A DNA stretch of 64,000 nt from Neorhodopirellula lusitana (GCF_900182915.1 NZ_FXUG01000009.1:186001-250000), one strand, 5' to 3'; positions 1 to 10,074 are shown, counted from the first letter of the stretch. The notes: generated by a model not told the origin, from the sequence alone. A program made the numbers and translations.

Positions 1-496
1 CCGGCACGTATGGCTTTTGCACTCCCACGGCCACGATGAGGCATCGCACGCGATAAATCGTGCCGTGATGATCCTGAATCACGTAGCCCTGCTCTCCATC
101 GTCCGCCTTTTTGACGGACAGGACCTTCGTGTTGTACTGAATACTCAGATCGAATCGTTCGGCGAAATCGCGAGTGTACTTGGCGTACTCTTCCGTACTG
201 GGAAAGTAGTCCTTGGAGTAATCCTTCATCGCCATGTCGTCTTCGTCGCATAGCAACGAATTCCAGTCATAACGAAGCTGAGCGGCGCGATCGGTATAAC
301 CGGTATGAATCTTATTGATCGACAGCAGTTTGCCGTGACGCGGGTACTTCTCTAGAAACGTGCCGGGACGGTCAGCCGCTTCCAAAATCAAATGACTGCA
401 ACCGGCCTTCTTCATGAAGTAACCCAGTTGGATACCAGCTGGGCCAGCACCAATGATCAGAAAATCAAGTTCGATTGTAGTGGTTGATTCGCTCAT
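1..496 (-). CDS. FAD-dependent oxidoreductase (flavin monooxygenase-like), partial
   Basis: The reading frame starts at the ATG whose first base is 496 and runs off the left edge, so only the first ~165 residues are visible. A dinucleotide-binding motif (FLIIGAGPAGIQLGYFM) begins near residue 12, followed by an acidic end-of-strand position (LILEAADRPGTF), as in FAD/NAD(P)-dependent oxidoreductases of the flavin-containing monooxygenase type. The ATG overlaps the stop of the upstream synthetase by four bases (ATGA), so the two are probably translationally coupled. The likely role is oxidative tailoring or processing of the synthetase product. That role is inferred from the coupling alone, and the substrate cannot be read from the sequence. 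Confidence 0.8.
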   Translation of the reverse strand, partial: MSESTTTIELDFLIIGAGPAGIQLGYFMKKAGCSHLILEAADRPGTFLEKYPRHGKLLSINKIHTGYTDRAAQLRYDWNSLLCDEDDMAMKDYSKDYFPSTEEYAKYTRDFAERFDLSIQYNTKVLSVKKADDGEQGYVIQDHHGTIYRVRCLIVAVGVQKPYVP

Positions 497-3400
497 GAAT
501 CTTGCTCGAGAGCTTTAAGGGCTTCGTCGTCAGAAAGTGAATCAAGCTGGCTCAACAAATCGGTCAATTCATCCGCTTGAGTGCTAGCTTGATTTTGAAC
601 AATAGCTTCCGCTAAGGCGCAAATCGTAGGCCGCTGATAAATTTCGCTAAGTTGTAGCTGCACTTGGAACCGTTCACGTAAACGAGCGAACAGCTGAGCC
701 GCCATCAGCGAATTGCCACCCAGGTCAAAGAAGTGGTCGTGCCGCCCCACGGAATCTCGTTCCAAAATCTCACACCAGGCTTCGGCCAGGGTTTTCTCGA
801 TCGGAGTCTGCGGCGGTTCGTTGGCAACAGGCACCTCAACCGCACTACTGGTGGGCAACGACTTGTAGTCTGTCTTGCCCGCAGGCGTTTGTGGCAACTG
901 ATCCATGAAATGAATCGTCGTCGGAATCATGTAGTCAGGAAGCCGGTCACTCAGATCCTGCTTGAGCAATTCCGCTGTCAACGGATCGCTGTCACGACGA
1001 TCTGATGTTCCGCAGTAGGCCACAATGTTGTCGTAACCCAAGCCGTTTTGGCGTAACACAACCGCGGCGCGTTGAACGCCATCACATTGCTGGATCGCTG
1101 CCTCGATTTCGTCCAGCTCGACGCGGAAACCGCGAATTTTGACTTGCCGGTCGTTCCGAGCAAGAAACTCATACTGACCATCAGGCCGCAGACGCACTTG
1201 ATCGCCCGTGCGGTAGAAACGATCTCCACCGGCTTCGACAAACCGCTCGGCAGTCTGTTCATCGTTTCCGAAATAGCCACGCGCAACACCCAACCCGCCA
1301 ATTAACAACTCGCCTGGAACACCAACCGGTGTTTCCAAACCATTGCGATCCCAAACACGGCACTCCGTTTGACGAATCGGCTTGCCGATCGTGATTTCTT
1401 CCGCCGTGCTGATCCGCTGAACCGTTGACCAAACCGTTGTTTCCGTCGGTCCATAAACGTTCCACAACGAATGATTCGTTGATAACAATTCACTCGCCAA
1501 ATCTTTCATCAGCGGCTCACCGCCGCACAACAAGGTCAGATTAGGACAGGGACGCCATCCAGTGGACAACAGCATTCGAAATGCTGACGGCGTCGATTGC
1601 ACATGCGTGCAACCGGATCCCTCGATCAATTCAGCCACAGCTTCCGGCGCGTCGCTGATTTGGTGATCCGTGATGCGAACGCCGCCACCACACCAGATCG
1701 GCAAGAACATCTCAAGCACGGAGATATCAAAGGTGACCGTCGTCACGGCCAACATGGTGTCATCGGCCGTGAACCCAGGAGTCTCAGCAAACGAGGCAAG
1801 CAAGTTCGCAACGCTGCCTTGTTCAATCGCAACTCCCTTCGGCACCCCTGTCGAGCCGGATGTGTACATCACGTAAGCCAGGTCATCCGTATTGGACTGA
1901 CTGACATTTGGCTCGTAGGTATTCAGCTCAATGGCATTCGAAGCATCATCTTGCAGCGACGCCCACTTGGTCGAGTCGATCACCAGCCGCGGTCGTGCGT
2001 CATCAAGAATTTGTTGACGACGTTGCCCGGGCATGGAAACGGTCAACGGAACGTAACCCGCCCGCGATTTCCAGACACCCAAGATTGCTACCATTAAATC
2101 CACCGACCGAGGCAATTCAATGGCGACCAGGTCGCCTGGCTGAACACCTTGGTGAATCAATGCAGCCGCGATCCGGTCAGTCAACGCATTCAATTCGGCG
2201 TAGCTCAACGACGTCTGGTCGTCCGTAATGGCGATCGCGTCAGGACGATGCGCAGCATGTTGTGTAAGTCGAGCGACCAGCATTTCCAGATCGGCGGTCG
2301 ACTGGCCTGAATCACCGGACGGTGCGGGCAGTGTGACCGCGAGATCGGACACGGGCCATCCGCAATCCGGCTGGTCAGCAATCTGCTGCAACGACGTCTG
2401 CAAGTCCGTCAAAATCTGTTGAGCGATGGCGTGATCAATCGAACGACCTGCAATCAGTGTCAAGCCAGTTTGCTGCTGCAACTCTGTTTGCTGATCCAAC
2501 TCTGTTTGCTGTGACGGCCCAGCTTGAGGCTGCTGTGACGGCTCAACCACTAAAGAAAGATCGTATGCGGTCACATCGGAATAGTCCGCCTTGACTTTTT
2601 GAACAGGAATCGCCCCCAACCGCTTCAGAGTTTTCATCGCTGGTTGATAGAGAAACATGACTTGCGAAAGCGGCATCCGCAGCCCGGTCCGGGTAATCTC
2701 GACCGACGCCAGGATTCGTTGAAACGGCACGTCCGCGTGATCCAAGTCCGCCAACAATCGATCTCGCGATTCCAACATCGAATCTAGCAAACTCGCTTGC
2801 GGCTTGACTGTCGCGCGGTACGTGATTGGATTGACGAAGCAACCGACGGCTCGGTTCAGCCCCGTCACCGGACGATACGAAGTCGGGACCGTGATCGCAA
2901 AGTCATCACTGTCACCATAACGAGCTAAAACACTTTGAAAGACGGTCAGGTAAATCATTGACGCCGTCAAACCATGTTCGGTTGCCAGACGTTCGATTCG
3001 CTTACCGAGATCGTGCGGCACCCAAGCGTTGAATGCCTGGGGAGTTCCACTCGTACTGGACTCCTGACTAAGCAACTCTTGGCGTGGAGACTCATCGCGA
3101 GGAAGCTGGAACTCCTGCGAGACACCCTCCAGACGCTCTCGCCAATACTGTTCCCCAGCCGGCAACATCGCCGCGCGTGGTTCGCTTTGATCCCAGGTGG
3201 CGTAGTCCACGTATGAAATCGCCTCGGGCGACTCGATGCCCGACGTCACGTCGGCTGAGCTTGGCTCCGAATCCATGATCGCTTGCAAGTCAGCCAGTAA
3301 GATCTCAACGCTCGACGCATCACAGATCATGTGGTGGAATCGCAAATCAATTCGGCTAGTTTGATCATTCTCTTGGACAAGCGTTACCTGAAACAGGTCG

Positions 3401-5967
3401 TTCTCATTCGCATCGTCGCTCGCTTCCGTGCGGATCATCACTCGCGTTGACTTCTCGTCCGGTGAGGCAATGGTTTGCCACACCTCTCCGTTCTGCTCAA
3501 CAATCTGGGTGCGCAACATGGGGTGTTTGCGAACCAACGCATCGATCGCAACTTGCAGAGTTTCCACCTCAAGACGACCGGCTAACTCAATTGATACGGG
3601 TACGTACACAAACGCGTCGGTCTGTCCCAACTGGTCCAACAACCAAAACCGACGCTGAGCGTGCGATAGCGGATAAGTCGCATCAGGCTGGATTGTCGTC
3701 TGCGGGATCGACACCAGTGGTTTCGCAATATCCGATTCTGAGTCAATCACCTGCGCAAAATCGGCTAGCGTGCTGTGCCGAAATGCCGTCGTGATTGACA
3801 ACTCGGCTTCAAATTCTTGTGCGATCTCGGTCAACATCTCGCCAACCAACAACGACCCACCACCCAGATGAAAGAAGTCGTCCTGGCGTCCGATCGGATC
3901 CACGTTCAACAACCGCGACCAAATCTTGGCAACACGCTGTTCCGTCGGCGAAGCGGGCGATGCGAAATCCTGCGAGTCTTGTTGGGTAACTCCAGACGCT
4001 TCCCAACGAGCAAGCTCAGTCAGTTCGCCTGCCAAAAAAGCGTTCTTGGTATCAGTCCGCCGCAGCTTACCGGACGATGTCTTGTGCAGACTTCCCGAAC
4101 GCACCAACACGACGGTGTGCGGCGTCACATGGGTTTGGTCCAAGACCGCCGCAACAATCTCTGGCAACAACTCATTAGCAAGAAACTTCTTCGGACGCCA
4201 TAGTTCTTGGACAATGACCAGCTCCTCACTGTCACCCGTGTCCATGGAAAACGCGGTTCCCGAATCCGGCCGAAACGCCTCGCTGACCGACTGCACGACT
4301 TCTTCCACATCGTGCGGATACAAGTTGCGTCCGGCGACGATAATCAGTTCTTTCAATCGTCCCGTGACAATTAACTCGCCATCGATCCGGGTCCCCAAGT
4401 CACCCGTTCGCAGGTACTTGAGTGGGTTCTCACCTTGCTGACGCTTTTCAACGTCCTGTCTTTCTTCGTCTCGAATTTCCGCATGGAAAGTTCGCTCGGT
4501 CGCTTCTTCGTCGTTCCAATATCCCAGCGCAACCGAACTGCCGCGAATCCAGACTTCACCGACATGCCCATCGGGCACGCGAGCACATGTTTGCGGGTCA
4601 ACAATTTCAAACGACATCGAATCAACCGGTACGCCTGAACTGACAAGTTCCAGCGTGTTCACGGCATCCGATTTGTCCGATTCAGCGATAGTCTCCACTA
4701 ACCCGCTTTGCAGTTTGGCTGAATCCACAATGAAAGAGCGGAAGCGGGATTCCAATGGCGTTCCCGTTGCCACCACGGTCGTTTCCGCCATCCCAAAGGC
4801 TGGGCAGAATGACTCCGGTGCGAACCCAAACTTGGCGAACTTGTCGGTGAACCGGCGCAACGTGGCAGCTCGCACGGGCTCCGCGCCAGCGATCGCGACT
4901 TTCCATGAACTCAAGTCCAGTCCGGCAGCCTCGCAATCCGCGTCGCTGATCCGACGCACACAAAGTTCGTATCCGAAGTTCGGCGAACCGTTGCTTGAGC
5001 CATCGTAATAGTCGATGCACTTAAGCCATAACAGCGGGTCGCGAACAAAGTCGACCGGTGAAATAACGACTGTTTCAACACCGCGAAAGATGGGTACAAA
5101 GATGCCGCCAATCAATCCCATGTCGTGATAGGGCGGCACCCACTGAACACTGTTCGCACCTTCAAAGTGATAGTGTTCGATAACCGCGTTCAAATTGCTA
5201 AGCAAGACTCGGTGCGAAAGTACAACGCCACGTGGATTCCCGGTCGATCCAGACGTGTACTGCAAGACAGCCACGTCATCGGCCTTGGGCAACACGCCAT
5301 CCCAATCATCGGCGGCATCCAACTGAACTTCGTCAACTGCGATCGCCATTTCATTGGACATACTCCACAACGGCAGCAGCGAGTCCCCGATGATTGAACG
5401 AGAACTCAACATGCATTTCGCGCCAGCGTTGGCGATCATCGCTTGCAAGCGAGGCAGGGTTTGTTGCAAACGCAACATTTGTGGCGGGTAAACCGGGACT
5501 GCGATGGCCCGCGCGTAAAGGCATCCAAAGAGTGATGCCGCGTAGTCCACACCAGGCTCTTGAACGACCAAGACCGGATGTCCCGAACCGCCCCGTTTTT
5601 GAATCTCCGCAGCAATGGCCCGTGCGCGTCGATCCAGTTGCTTGAACGTCAGCCGCTGATGCGTTCCCGGTTGTCCGGTGACGTGAGTGAAGGCGGGCTG
5701 ATCCGCCACCTCGTTCTGCGCATAGTGCAGGCAATACTCGACCAACGTAGGCAGCTGGATGGCGGAATAGTTTCCTCGATCCATTTTGGCCACTCGGGAA
5801 TCAGGCCCCAGGATCGACCTGGCCTCCCGCTCGACTTGGCCCAATAACTGGGAGGGCACGGAAGCAGAGTGCAACGGCGCAGAACTCACGTCCACGTGAA
5901 CCGGCGAACGCATGCCGCTGGTCTCGTGATTGTCGCTAGTTCGATTGGTGGTGATTTCGTATTCCAC
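493..5967 (-). CDS. Lipo-initiated nonribosomal peptide synthetase (FAAL-ACP-C-A-PCP)
   Basis: An 1824-aa assembly line. Residues ~70-690 are an adenylating domain with YTSGSTGNPRGV, then VPPYHDMGLIGG and FGMAETT, the pattern of fatty-acyl-AMP ligases that load acyl-ACP. A carrier domain follows with FFHLGGGSLL (Ser ~705). A condensation domain (~764-1190) carries HHMICDA near 876. An amino-acid adenylation domain (~1250-1710) has YTSGSTGVPKGV near 1366 and YRTGDQ. A second carrier has FFDLGGNSLM (Ser ~1752). The protein ends after a short acidic tail, with no thioesterase or reductase domain, so release must occur in trans. The predicted product is a fatty acid amide-linked to one amino acid. 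My reading of the specificity pocket (DILSLGVVWK) resembles glycine codes. A Gln-rich insertion lies late in the C domain. The start has no strong ribosome binding site. Confidence 0.9.
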   Translation of the reverse strand: MEYEITTNRTSDNHETSGMRSPVHVDVSSAPLHSASVPSQLLGQVEREARSILGPDSRVAKMDRGNYSAIQLPTLVEYCLHYAQNEVADQPAFTHVTGQPGTHQRLTFKQLDRRARAIAAEIQKRGGSGHPVLVVQEPGVDYAASLFGCLYARAIAVPVYPPQMLRLQQTLPRLQAMIANAGAKCMLSSRSIIGDSLLPLWSMSNEMAIAVDEVQLDAADDWDGVLPKADDVAVLQYTSGSTGNPRGVVLSHRVLLSNLNAVIEHYHFEGANSVQWVPPYHDMGLIGGIFVPIFRGVETVVISPVDFVRDPLLWLKCIDYYDGSSNGSPNFGYELCVRRISDADCEAAGLDLSSWKVAIAGAEPVRAATLRRFTDKFAKFGFAPESFCPAFGMAETTVVATGTPLESRFRSFIVDSAKLQSGLVETIAESDKSDAVNTLELVSSGVPVDSMSFEIVDPQTCARVPDGHVGEVWIRGSSVALGYWNDEEATERTFHAEIRDEERQDVEKRQQGENPLKYLRTGDLGTRIDGELIVTGRLKELIIVAGRNLYPHDVEEVVQSVSEAFRPDSGTAFSMDTGDSEELVIVQELWRPKKFLANELLPEIVAAVLDQTHVTPHTVVLVRSGSLHKTSSGKLRRTDTKNAFLAGELTELARWEASGVTQQDSQDFASPASPTEQRVAKIWSRLLNVDPIGRQDDFFHLGGGSLLVGEMLTEIAQEFEAELSITTAFRHSTLADFAQVIDSESDIAKPLVSIPQTTIQPDATYPLSHAQRRFWLLDQLGQTDAFVYVPVSIELAGRLEVETLQVAIDALVRKHPMLRTQIVEQNGEVWQTIASPDEKSTRVMIRTEASDDANENDLFQVTLVQENDQTSRIDLRFHHMICDASSVEILLADLQAIMDSEPSSADVTSGIESPEAISYVDYATWDQSEPRAAMLPAGEQYWRERLEGVSQEFQLPRDESPRQELLSQESSTSGTPQAFNAWVPHDLGKRIERLATEHGLTASMIYLTVFQSVLARYGDSDDFAITVPTSYRPVTGLNRAVGCFVNPITYRATVKPQASLLDSMLESRDRLLADLDHADVPFQRILASVEITRTGLRMPLSQVMFLYQPAMKTLKRLGAIPVQKVKADYSDVTAYDLSLVVEPSQQPQAGPSQQTELDQQTELQQQTGLTLIAGRSIDHAIAQQILTDLQTSLQQIADQPDCGWPVSDLAVTLPAPSGDSGQSTADLEMLVARLTQHAAHRPDAIAITDDQTSLSYAELNALTDRIAAALIHQGVQPGDLVAIELPRSVDLMVAILGVWKSRAGYVPLTVSMPGQRRQQILDDARPRLVIDSTKWASLQDDASNAIELNTYEPNVSQSNTDDLAYVMYTSGSTGVPKGVAIEQGSVANLLASFAETPGFTADDTMLAVTTVTFDISVLEMFLPIWCGGGVRITDHQISDAPEAVAELIEGSGCTHVQSTPSAFRMLLSTGWRPCPNLTLLCGGEPLMKDLASELLSTNHSLWNVYGPTETTVWSTVQRISTAEEITIGKPIRQTECRVWDRNGLETPVGVPGELLIGGLGVARGYFGNDEQTAERFVEAGGDRFYRTGDQVRLRPDGQYEFLARNDRQVKIRGFRVELDEIEAAIQQCDGVQRAAVVLRQNGLGYDNIVAYCGTSDRRDSDPLTAELLKQDLSDRLPDYMIPTTIHFMDQLPQTPAGKTDYKSLPTSSAVEVPVANEPPQTPIEKTLAEAWCEILERDSVGRHDHFFDLGGNSLMAAQLFARLRERFQVQLQLSEIYQRPTICALAEAIVQNQASTQADELTDLLSQLDSLSDDEALKALEQDS

Positions 5968-6257
5968 GGTTTTGCTTCAAATGGTTTATTCTTCCCAATC
6001 CCCCTAATCCGCATCAAGTCAGTGTAGCCCGCACTCTCCATCCTGAGAGTGGGGGGCCTATTGGCCACCAATTCGTGCGTCCTATCCTTCTAATGCGATT
6101 CTAAGGGTTATATGCAATACGAGGCTTCTCAGCGGTCTAGAAAACAACCACTGGGCAACCTGAGGCGTATGGCCCAGAATCTTACGTCACTGAAATTGAC
6201 AGCGCCACAATTTCCTACCTGAGTTTCAGATCGCACGACTCCAAGGAATCGGACACC

Positions 6258-8315
6258 ATGAAATCAATCAAACGCCCCCTCCCCATCCTGTTTCTACTTC
6301 TGGCCAGTGTCGCCACCGCTCAAGGTGAACAAACACTTAGTCACCCCAACTCGGCGACCTCGGAAAAGGTTTCGGGAATTGACCAGTCGCTCTTCAGCGA
6401 CAGCGTCAAACCTGGCGAGAACTTCTATCTCTATGCCAACCAGAAATGGCTCGACGAGACCCCGATTCCACCCGATAAGGCCGACTACGGCATCTTCACG
6501 GTGCTTGATGACACCACCCGCGAACAAGTCCGCAAGCTGATTGATCAAGCCGCTGCTGAAAACGCTCCAACCGGCACCCCTGCCCAAAAAGTCGGCGACA
6601 TGTATCGGTCCGTCCTCGACGTGCCCGCTCGCAACAAGGCGGGGATCACCCCCATCGAACCTTTGTTGGCCAAAGTCGACTCGATCGAATCCGCTTCGGA
6701 CCTTGCGTCCGCCATGGGCTGGTTGGCCCAACGAGGCATCTACGGCCCCATGGCCGCCTACGTGGGTGTCGATGCCAAGAAAAGCGATCAGTACATCGTG
6801 TACCTGACCCAGTCCGGACTCACCCTGCCCGACCGTGACTACTACCTCGAAGACGACGAACGATACGCCACCCTGCGTGACGAACTTCAAACCTACATGA
6901 AGGACATGCTGACGGCGGTGAACGCAGCCGACCCCGCCAGCGCCGCCGAACAGGTTTTCGCGATCGAAAAGGAAATCGCACAACGGCAATGGACCAAAAC
7001 CGAAAACCGGGATCCCGAAAAGACCTACAACCTAAAAACCAAAGCCGAAGTCGACGAACTGGTCGCCAACTTCCCAACTCAAAACACGATCGATGCGGCC
7101 GGACTCTCCGACCAAGACAAACTGGTCGTTCGCCAACCAAGCTATTTCGAAGCCTTGGACGAAGTGCTAACCCAGCAGCCCGTTGCTGCCTGGAAGCAGT
7201 ACCTGAAGTTTCAAATCATCGACGGCTACGCCTCGTCACTGACCGAAGACCTGGAACGCCGACACTTTGAATTTCACGGCAAAGCCGTCTCCGGCACCGA
7301 CGAACAACAACCGATGTGGAAGCGAGCCGTCGACGCGACCGGAAGCGTTCTAGGCGAAGTCGTCGGACAGCTTTATGTCGAAAAGCATTTCGCTCCACAG
7401 GCGAAAGCTCGTATGAACGAACTGGTCGAAAACCTGAAGCGAGCGTTCGCCCAACGAATCGAATCACGCGAGTGGATGAGTAAGGGCACCCAAAAACAGG
7501 CCCTGCAAAAACTGGCGAAGTTCACCACCAAGATCGGTTACCCCGATGAATGGAAAGACTACTCCGACCTGACCATCATCGAGGGATCGCCAGCGACCAA
7601 CATGATCGCGGCGGCACAGTTCGAATACAACCGCGACCTGAAAAAGCTAGGCGGCCCAATCGATCGTAATGAATGGCACATGACGCCTCAAACGATCAAC
7701 GCCTACTACAACCCAACAATGAACGAGATCGTGTTCCCTGCTGCGATTTTGCAGCCACCGTTCTTCAACATGGCCGCTGACGATGCCGTCAATTATGGTG
7801 GTATCGGCGCGGTCATCGGCCACGAATTGAGCCACGGCTTCGACGACAAGGGCAGCAAGTACGATGGCGACGGGAACCTGCGTAATTGGTGGACGCCAAC
7901 GGACCGCGAAGAGTTCGAACAGCGAGCATCCGGACTGGTCGACCAGTACAGCGAATTCCAACCGTTCGATGACATGAACGTCAACGGCGAACTGACGCTT
8001 GGCGAAAACATCGGTGACCTGGGCGGCCTTGCGGTTTCCTATGCGGCCTACCAATTATCGCTCGAAGGCAAAGCCGCGCCAGTCATCGACGAGCTGACCG
8101 GCGACCAACGCTTCTTTTTAGGTTGGTCACAAATTTGGCGACGCTTGTACCGCGAACAAGAACTTCGCAAGCGACTGATCACTGACCCGCACAGTCCTAG
8201 CGAATACCGCGTCAACGGCATCGTCCGCAACATGGACGCCTGGTACGACGCATTCAACGTCGACAAAGATGCACCGCTCTACATCGCCCCGGAAGATCGC
8301 ATCCGGATCTGGTAG
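6258..8315 (+). CDS. Secreted M13-family (neprilysin/PepO-like) metallopeptidase
   Basis: A 685-aa zinc endopeptidase of the M13 family. The N-terminus (MKSIKRPLPILFLLLASVATAQG) is a clear signal peptide, so the enzyme is exported. The zinc site is HELSH at ~521-525, with the third ligand in ENIGDLGG near 583. The substrate-binding NAYYNP motif lies near 481, and CxxW-type C-terminal features are replaced by DRIRIW. Length matches the family. An AAGGA ribosome binding site lies about ten bases before the ATG. The gene is divergent from the synthetase across 290 bp and appears to stand alone. Family members cleave small peptides; the target here is unknown. Confidence 0.92.
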   Translation: MKSIKRPLPILFLLLASVATAQGEQTLSHPNSATSEKVSGIDQSLFSDSVKPGENFYLYANQKWLDETPIPPDKADYGIFTVLDDTTREQVRKLIDQAAAENAPTGTPAQKVGDMYRSVLDVPARNKAGITPIEPLLAKVDSIESASDLASAMGWLAQRGIYGPMAAYVGVDAKKSDQYIVYLTQSGLTLPDRDYYLEDDERYATLRDELQTYMKDMLTAVNAADPASAAEQVFAIEKEIAQRQWTKTENRDPEKTYNLKTKAEVDELVANFPTQNTIDAAGLSDQDKLVVRQPSYFEALDEVLTQQPVAAWKQYLKFQIIDGYASSLTEDLERRHFEFHGKAVSGTDEQQPMWKRAVDATGSVLGEVVGQLYVEKHFAPQAKARMNELVENLKRAFAQRIESREWMSKGTQKQALQKLAKFTTKIGYPDEWKDYSDLTIIEGSPATNMIAAAQFEYNRDLKKLGGPIDRNEWHMTPQTINAYYNPTMNEIVFPAAILQPPFFNMAADDAVNYGGIGAVIGHELSHGFDDKGSKYDGDGNLRNWWTPTDREEFEQRASGLVDQYSEFQPFDDMNVNGELTLGENIGDLGGLAVSYAAYQLSLEGKAAPVIDELTGDQRFFLGWSQIWRRLYREQELRKRLITDPHSPSEYRVNGIVRNMDAWYDAFNVDKDAPLYIAPEDRIRIW

Positions 8316-8358
8316 GCATGTTGAAAACGTTCGACTGTCAGACAATCAAGCGAGCCGC

Positions 8359-10074
8359 CTAACGATGGCTCGCTTGGTCGGCGCGGTCTTGCCAGAACTG
8401 GCGAGCTGCTCGAATGAAGGGTGCATAGGCGGCCAAATCGCGGCCTCGGTGTGACTTCAAGTCCGCTTCATAGTCAGCCAACCACTTTTGGAAAAAGTCG
8501 ACGCTGCGTTTGGAAATACGCGGTTTCCCGTCGACTTCGAAGTACCAAGGCGCCGATGTCGCTGCCCGAAAGTGACCTTCGTAGAGCGTCACCACGCGAA
8601 TCAAAGCCCAACCCGACTGGTCGACACGAATCGGCTTCAGCCGTCCACCCGCTTTGGCAAACTCATCCAACTTGGAAGTGGTGTGAACCATGCCATTGTA
8701 AATCACCTCCAGGTACTCCACCGGATCCTGGACCGTGATCGTCAACTCTGGAGTCAAGCTCAACTCCTCACCCGAGCCGAGTTGGAAGACGTGACCGGGT
8801 AGGTGCCCATTCAACTTGGGTTGCAAAAGCGGCCCGTTGGTAACAAAGCTCTCACCACGCCAAACCCCGTCCCACCATTTCTGTTGTTGGGACGCTTCCT
8901 CGGAGCCATTCGGTGCGATCGGCTCTTGCCCGGTTGAGTCACCGTCGGCGTTGTCCTGCCGAGCCGCCATCCGGTTTGCCAAAGCGCGTTCGTACATTGA
9001 CGAGGTGTTCGCTTGGGTGGCCACATAAAGCCGGTTGTACCCCACCGGATGATCACGGGCTTCTTCCCCGGTGCCGGCCAACGGTGCCATTCGAAATCCA
9101 GCACTCAGCATTTCCCAATAGATCTGTTCCGCTTCCCGGCCCAACGATCGATTGTCCGGCAGCATCTCGTCTGGGTACGGACGTCCTGAACTGGGACGCG
9201 AGACCATTGCATCCAAACGCAACCAATCACCCAGCACGAAACAGCCATCAATTTGTTGGCTAGCTAAGTACACCGGTAACGGCCAAGCGAAAGGATTCTC
9301 GATCGCAACCTTGGGTTCCATTCGCTGCTCCGGCCCGCGTCCGCTATCACGCCAGCTCATCGCGATTCGCTTCAAAGAATCCAGCGTCTTTAAGTCAGCA
9401 TCCACAACGGGAGTCCGAGTGGATTCTTCTGGCTTGACACCCTCCATCTGATAGAACGCGAGCCCGCCGTGAACATCCACCAACGGCGTCTTGCCACCTT
9501 CTTCCCATGCGACCTGCAACATCTCACTGGACATTCGGCGGGCTAGATCGTCATCCGATTTCGGCACCAGGCAATCCCCGCTCGTCCAGCCCAACGCTTC
9601 CATATCGAGAATGCGTGGCAGCGAAACCACGTGCTCGTCTTCGCTGGTCTTCTCGATCGCGAAGTTTCCCCGAATCACCCGATACTCAGGCCCCCGTGTC
9701 ACACGGAACTCGTAGGGACCTTCTTTCAAATTCAGTTTGACGGAATCTTCCAGCACGAAACCAAAGGAGGTTCCGATTGTGCCGCGAGCGGGCAAGGGAC
9801 GCACCACACGGATGGAATCTCGACGCGAGTTACGGGTCTTCGCTCGTGGCGATACCAGCGTAGGCCGCGTCAATTCGACCCGGGCTGCGATGGGCTCACC
9901 ACTGGCTTCGTCCACAACCCGCAAGGTGAGTGTGCCCTCGGCAGCCTGACCCAGGGTGGCACTCACAACCATCAAAATTGTGGTACATCGCATCCATTCG
10001 CACGAGAACACGATGCTTCGAATTCCCGTGCACCGGTGGATTGCGGGTCGAAATGTCCTTTTATCCCGGCACAT
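8359..10074 (-). CDS. CehA/McbA-like (PHP-superfamily) secreted protein with degraded metal site
   Basis: About 571 aa from the ATG at 10074, which has a GGGAAGAAG purine run just before it. The frame stays open to 10188, and another ATG at 9993 would begin directly at a signal peptide (MRCTTILMVVSATLGQAAEG). After a carboxypeptidase-regulatory-like beta domain (LTLRVVDEASGEPIAARVEL) comes GWTSGDCLVPKSDDDL, which lines up with the SGDLHVHR motif of planctomycete CehA/McbA proteins but lacks the His-x-His ligands. Later motifs (PVGYNRLYVATQ, GESFVTNGPLLQPKLNG, DPVEYLEVIYNG) also match what I recall of that family. Catalysis is therefore doubtful. The gene is divergent from the dnaJ-like gene. 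Confidence 0.6.
   Translation of the reverse strand: MCRDKRTFRPAIHRCTGIRSIVFSCEWMRCTTILMVVSATLGQAAEGTLTLRVVDEASGEPIAARVELTRPTLVSPRAKTRNSRRDSIRVVRPLPARGTIGTSFGFVLEDSVKLNLKEGPYEFRVTRGPEYRVIRGNFAIEKTSEDEHVVSLPRILDMEALGWTSGDCLVPKSDDDLARRMSSEMLQVAWEEGGKTPLVDVHGGLAFYQMEGVKPEESTRTPVVDADLKTLDSLKRIAMSWRDSGRGPEQRMEPKVAIENPFAWPLPVYLASQQIDGCFVLGDWLRLDAMVSRPSSGRPYPDEMLPDNRSLGREAEQIYWEMLSAGFRMAPLAGTGEEARDHPVGYNRLYVATQANTSSMYERALANRMAARQDNADGDSTGQEPIAPNGSEEASQQQKWWDGVWRGESFVTNGPLLQPKLNGHLPGHVFQLGSGEELSLTPELTITVQDPVEYLEVIYNGMVHTTSKLDEFAKAGGRLKPIRVDQSGWALIRVVTLYEGHFRAATSAPWYFEVDGKPRISKRSVDFFQKWLADYEADLKSHRGRDLAAYAPFIRAARQFWQDRADQASHR

Noticed and set aside
6294-6989. 231-codon open frame on the minus strand
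   Set aside because: It lies wholly inside the M13 peptidase gene in antisense; its Gly/Val-rich translation mirrors the codon bias of the real gene.
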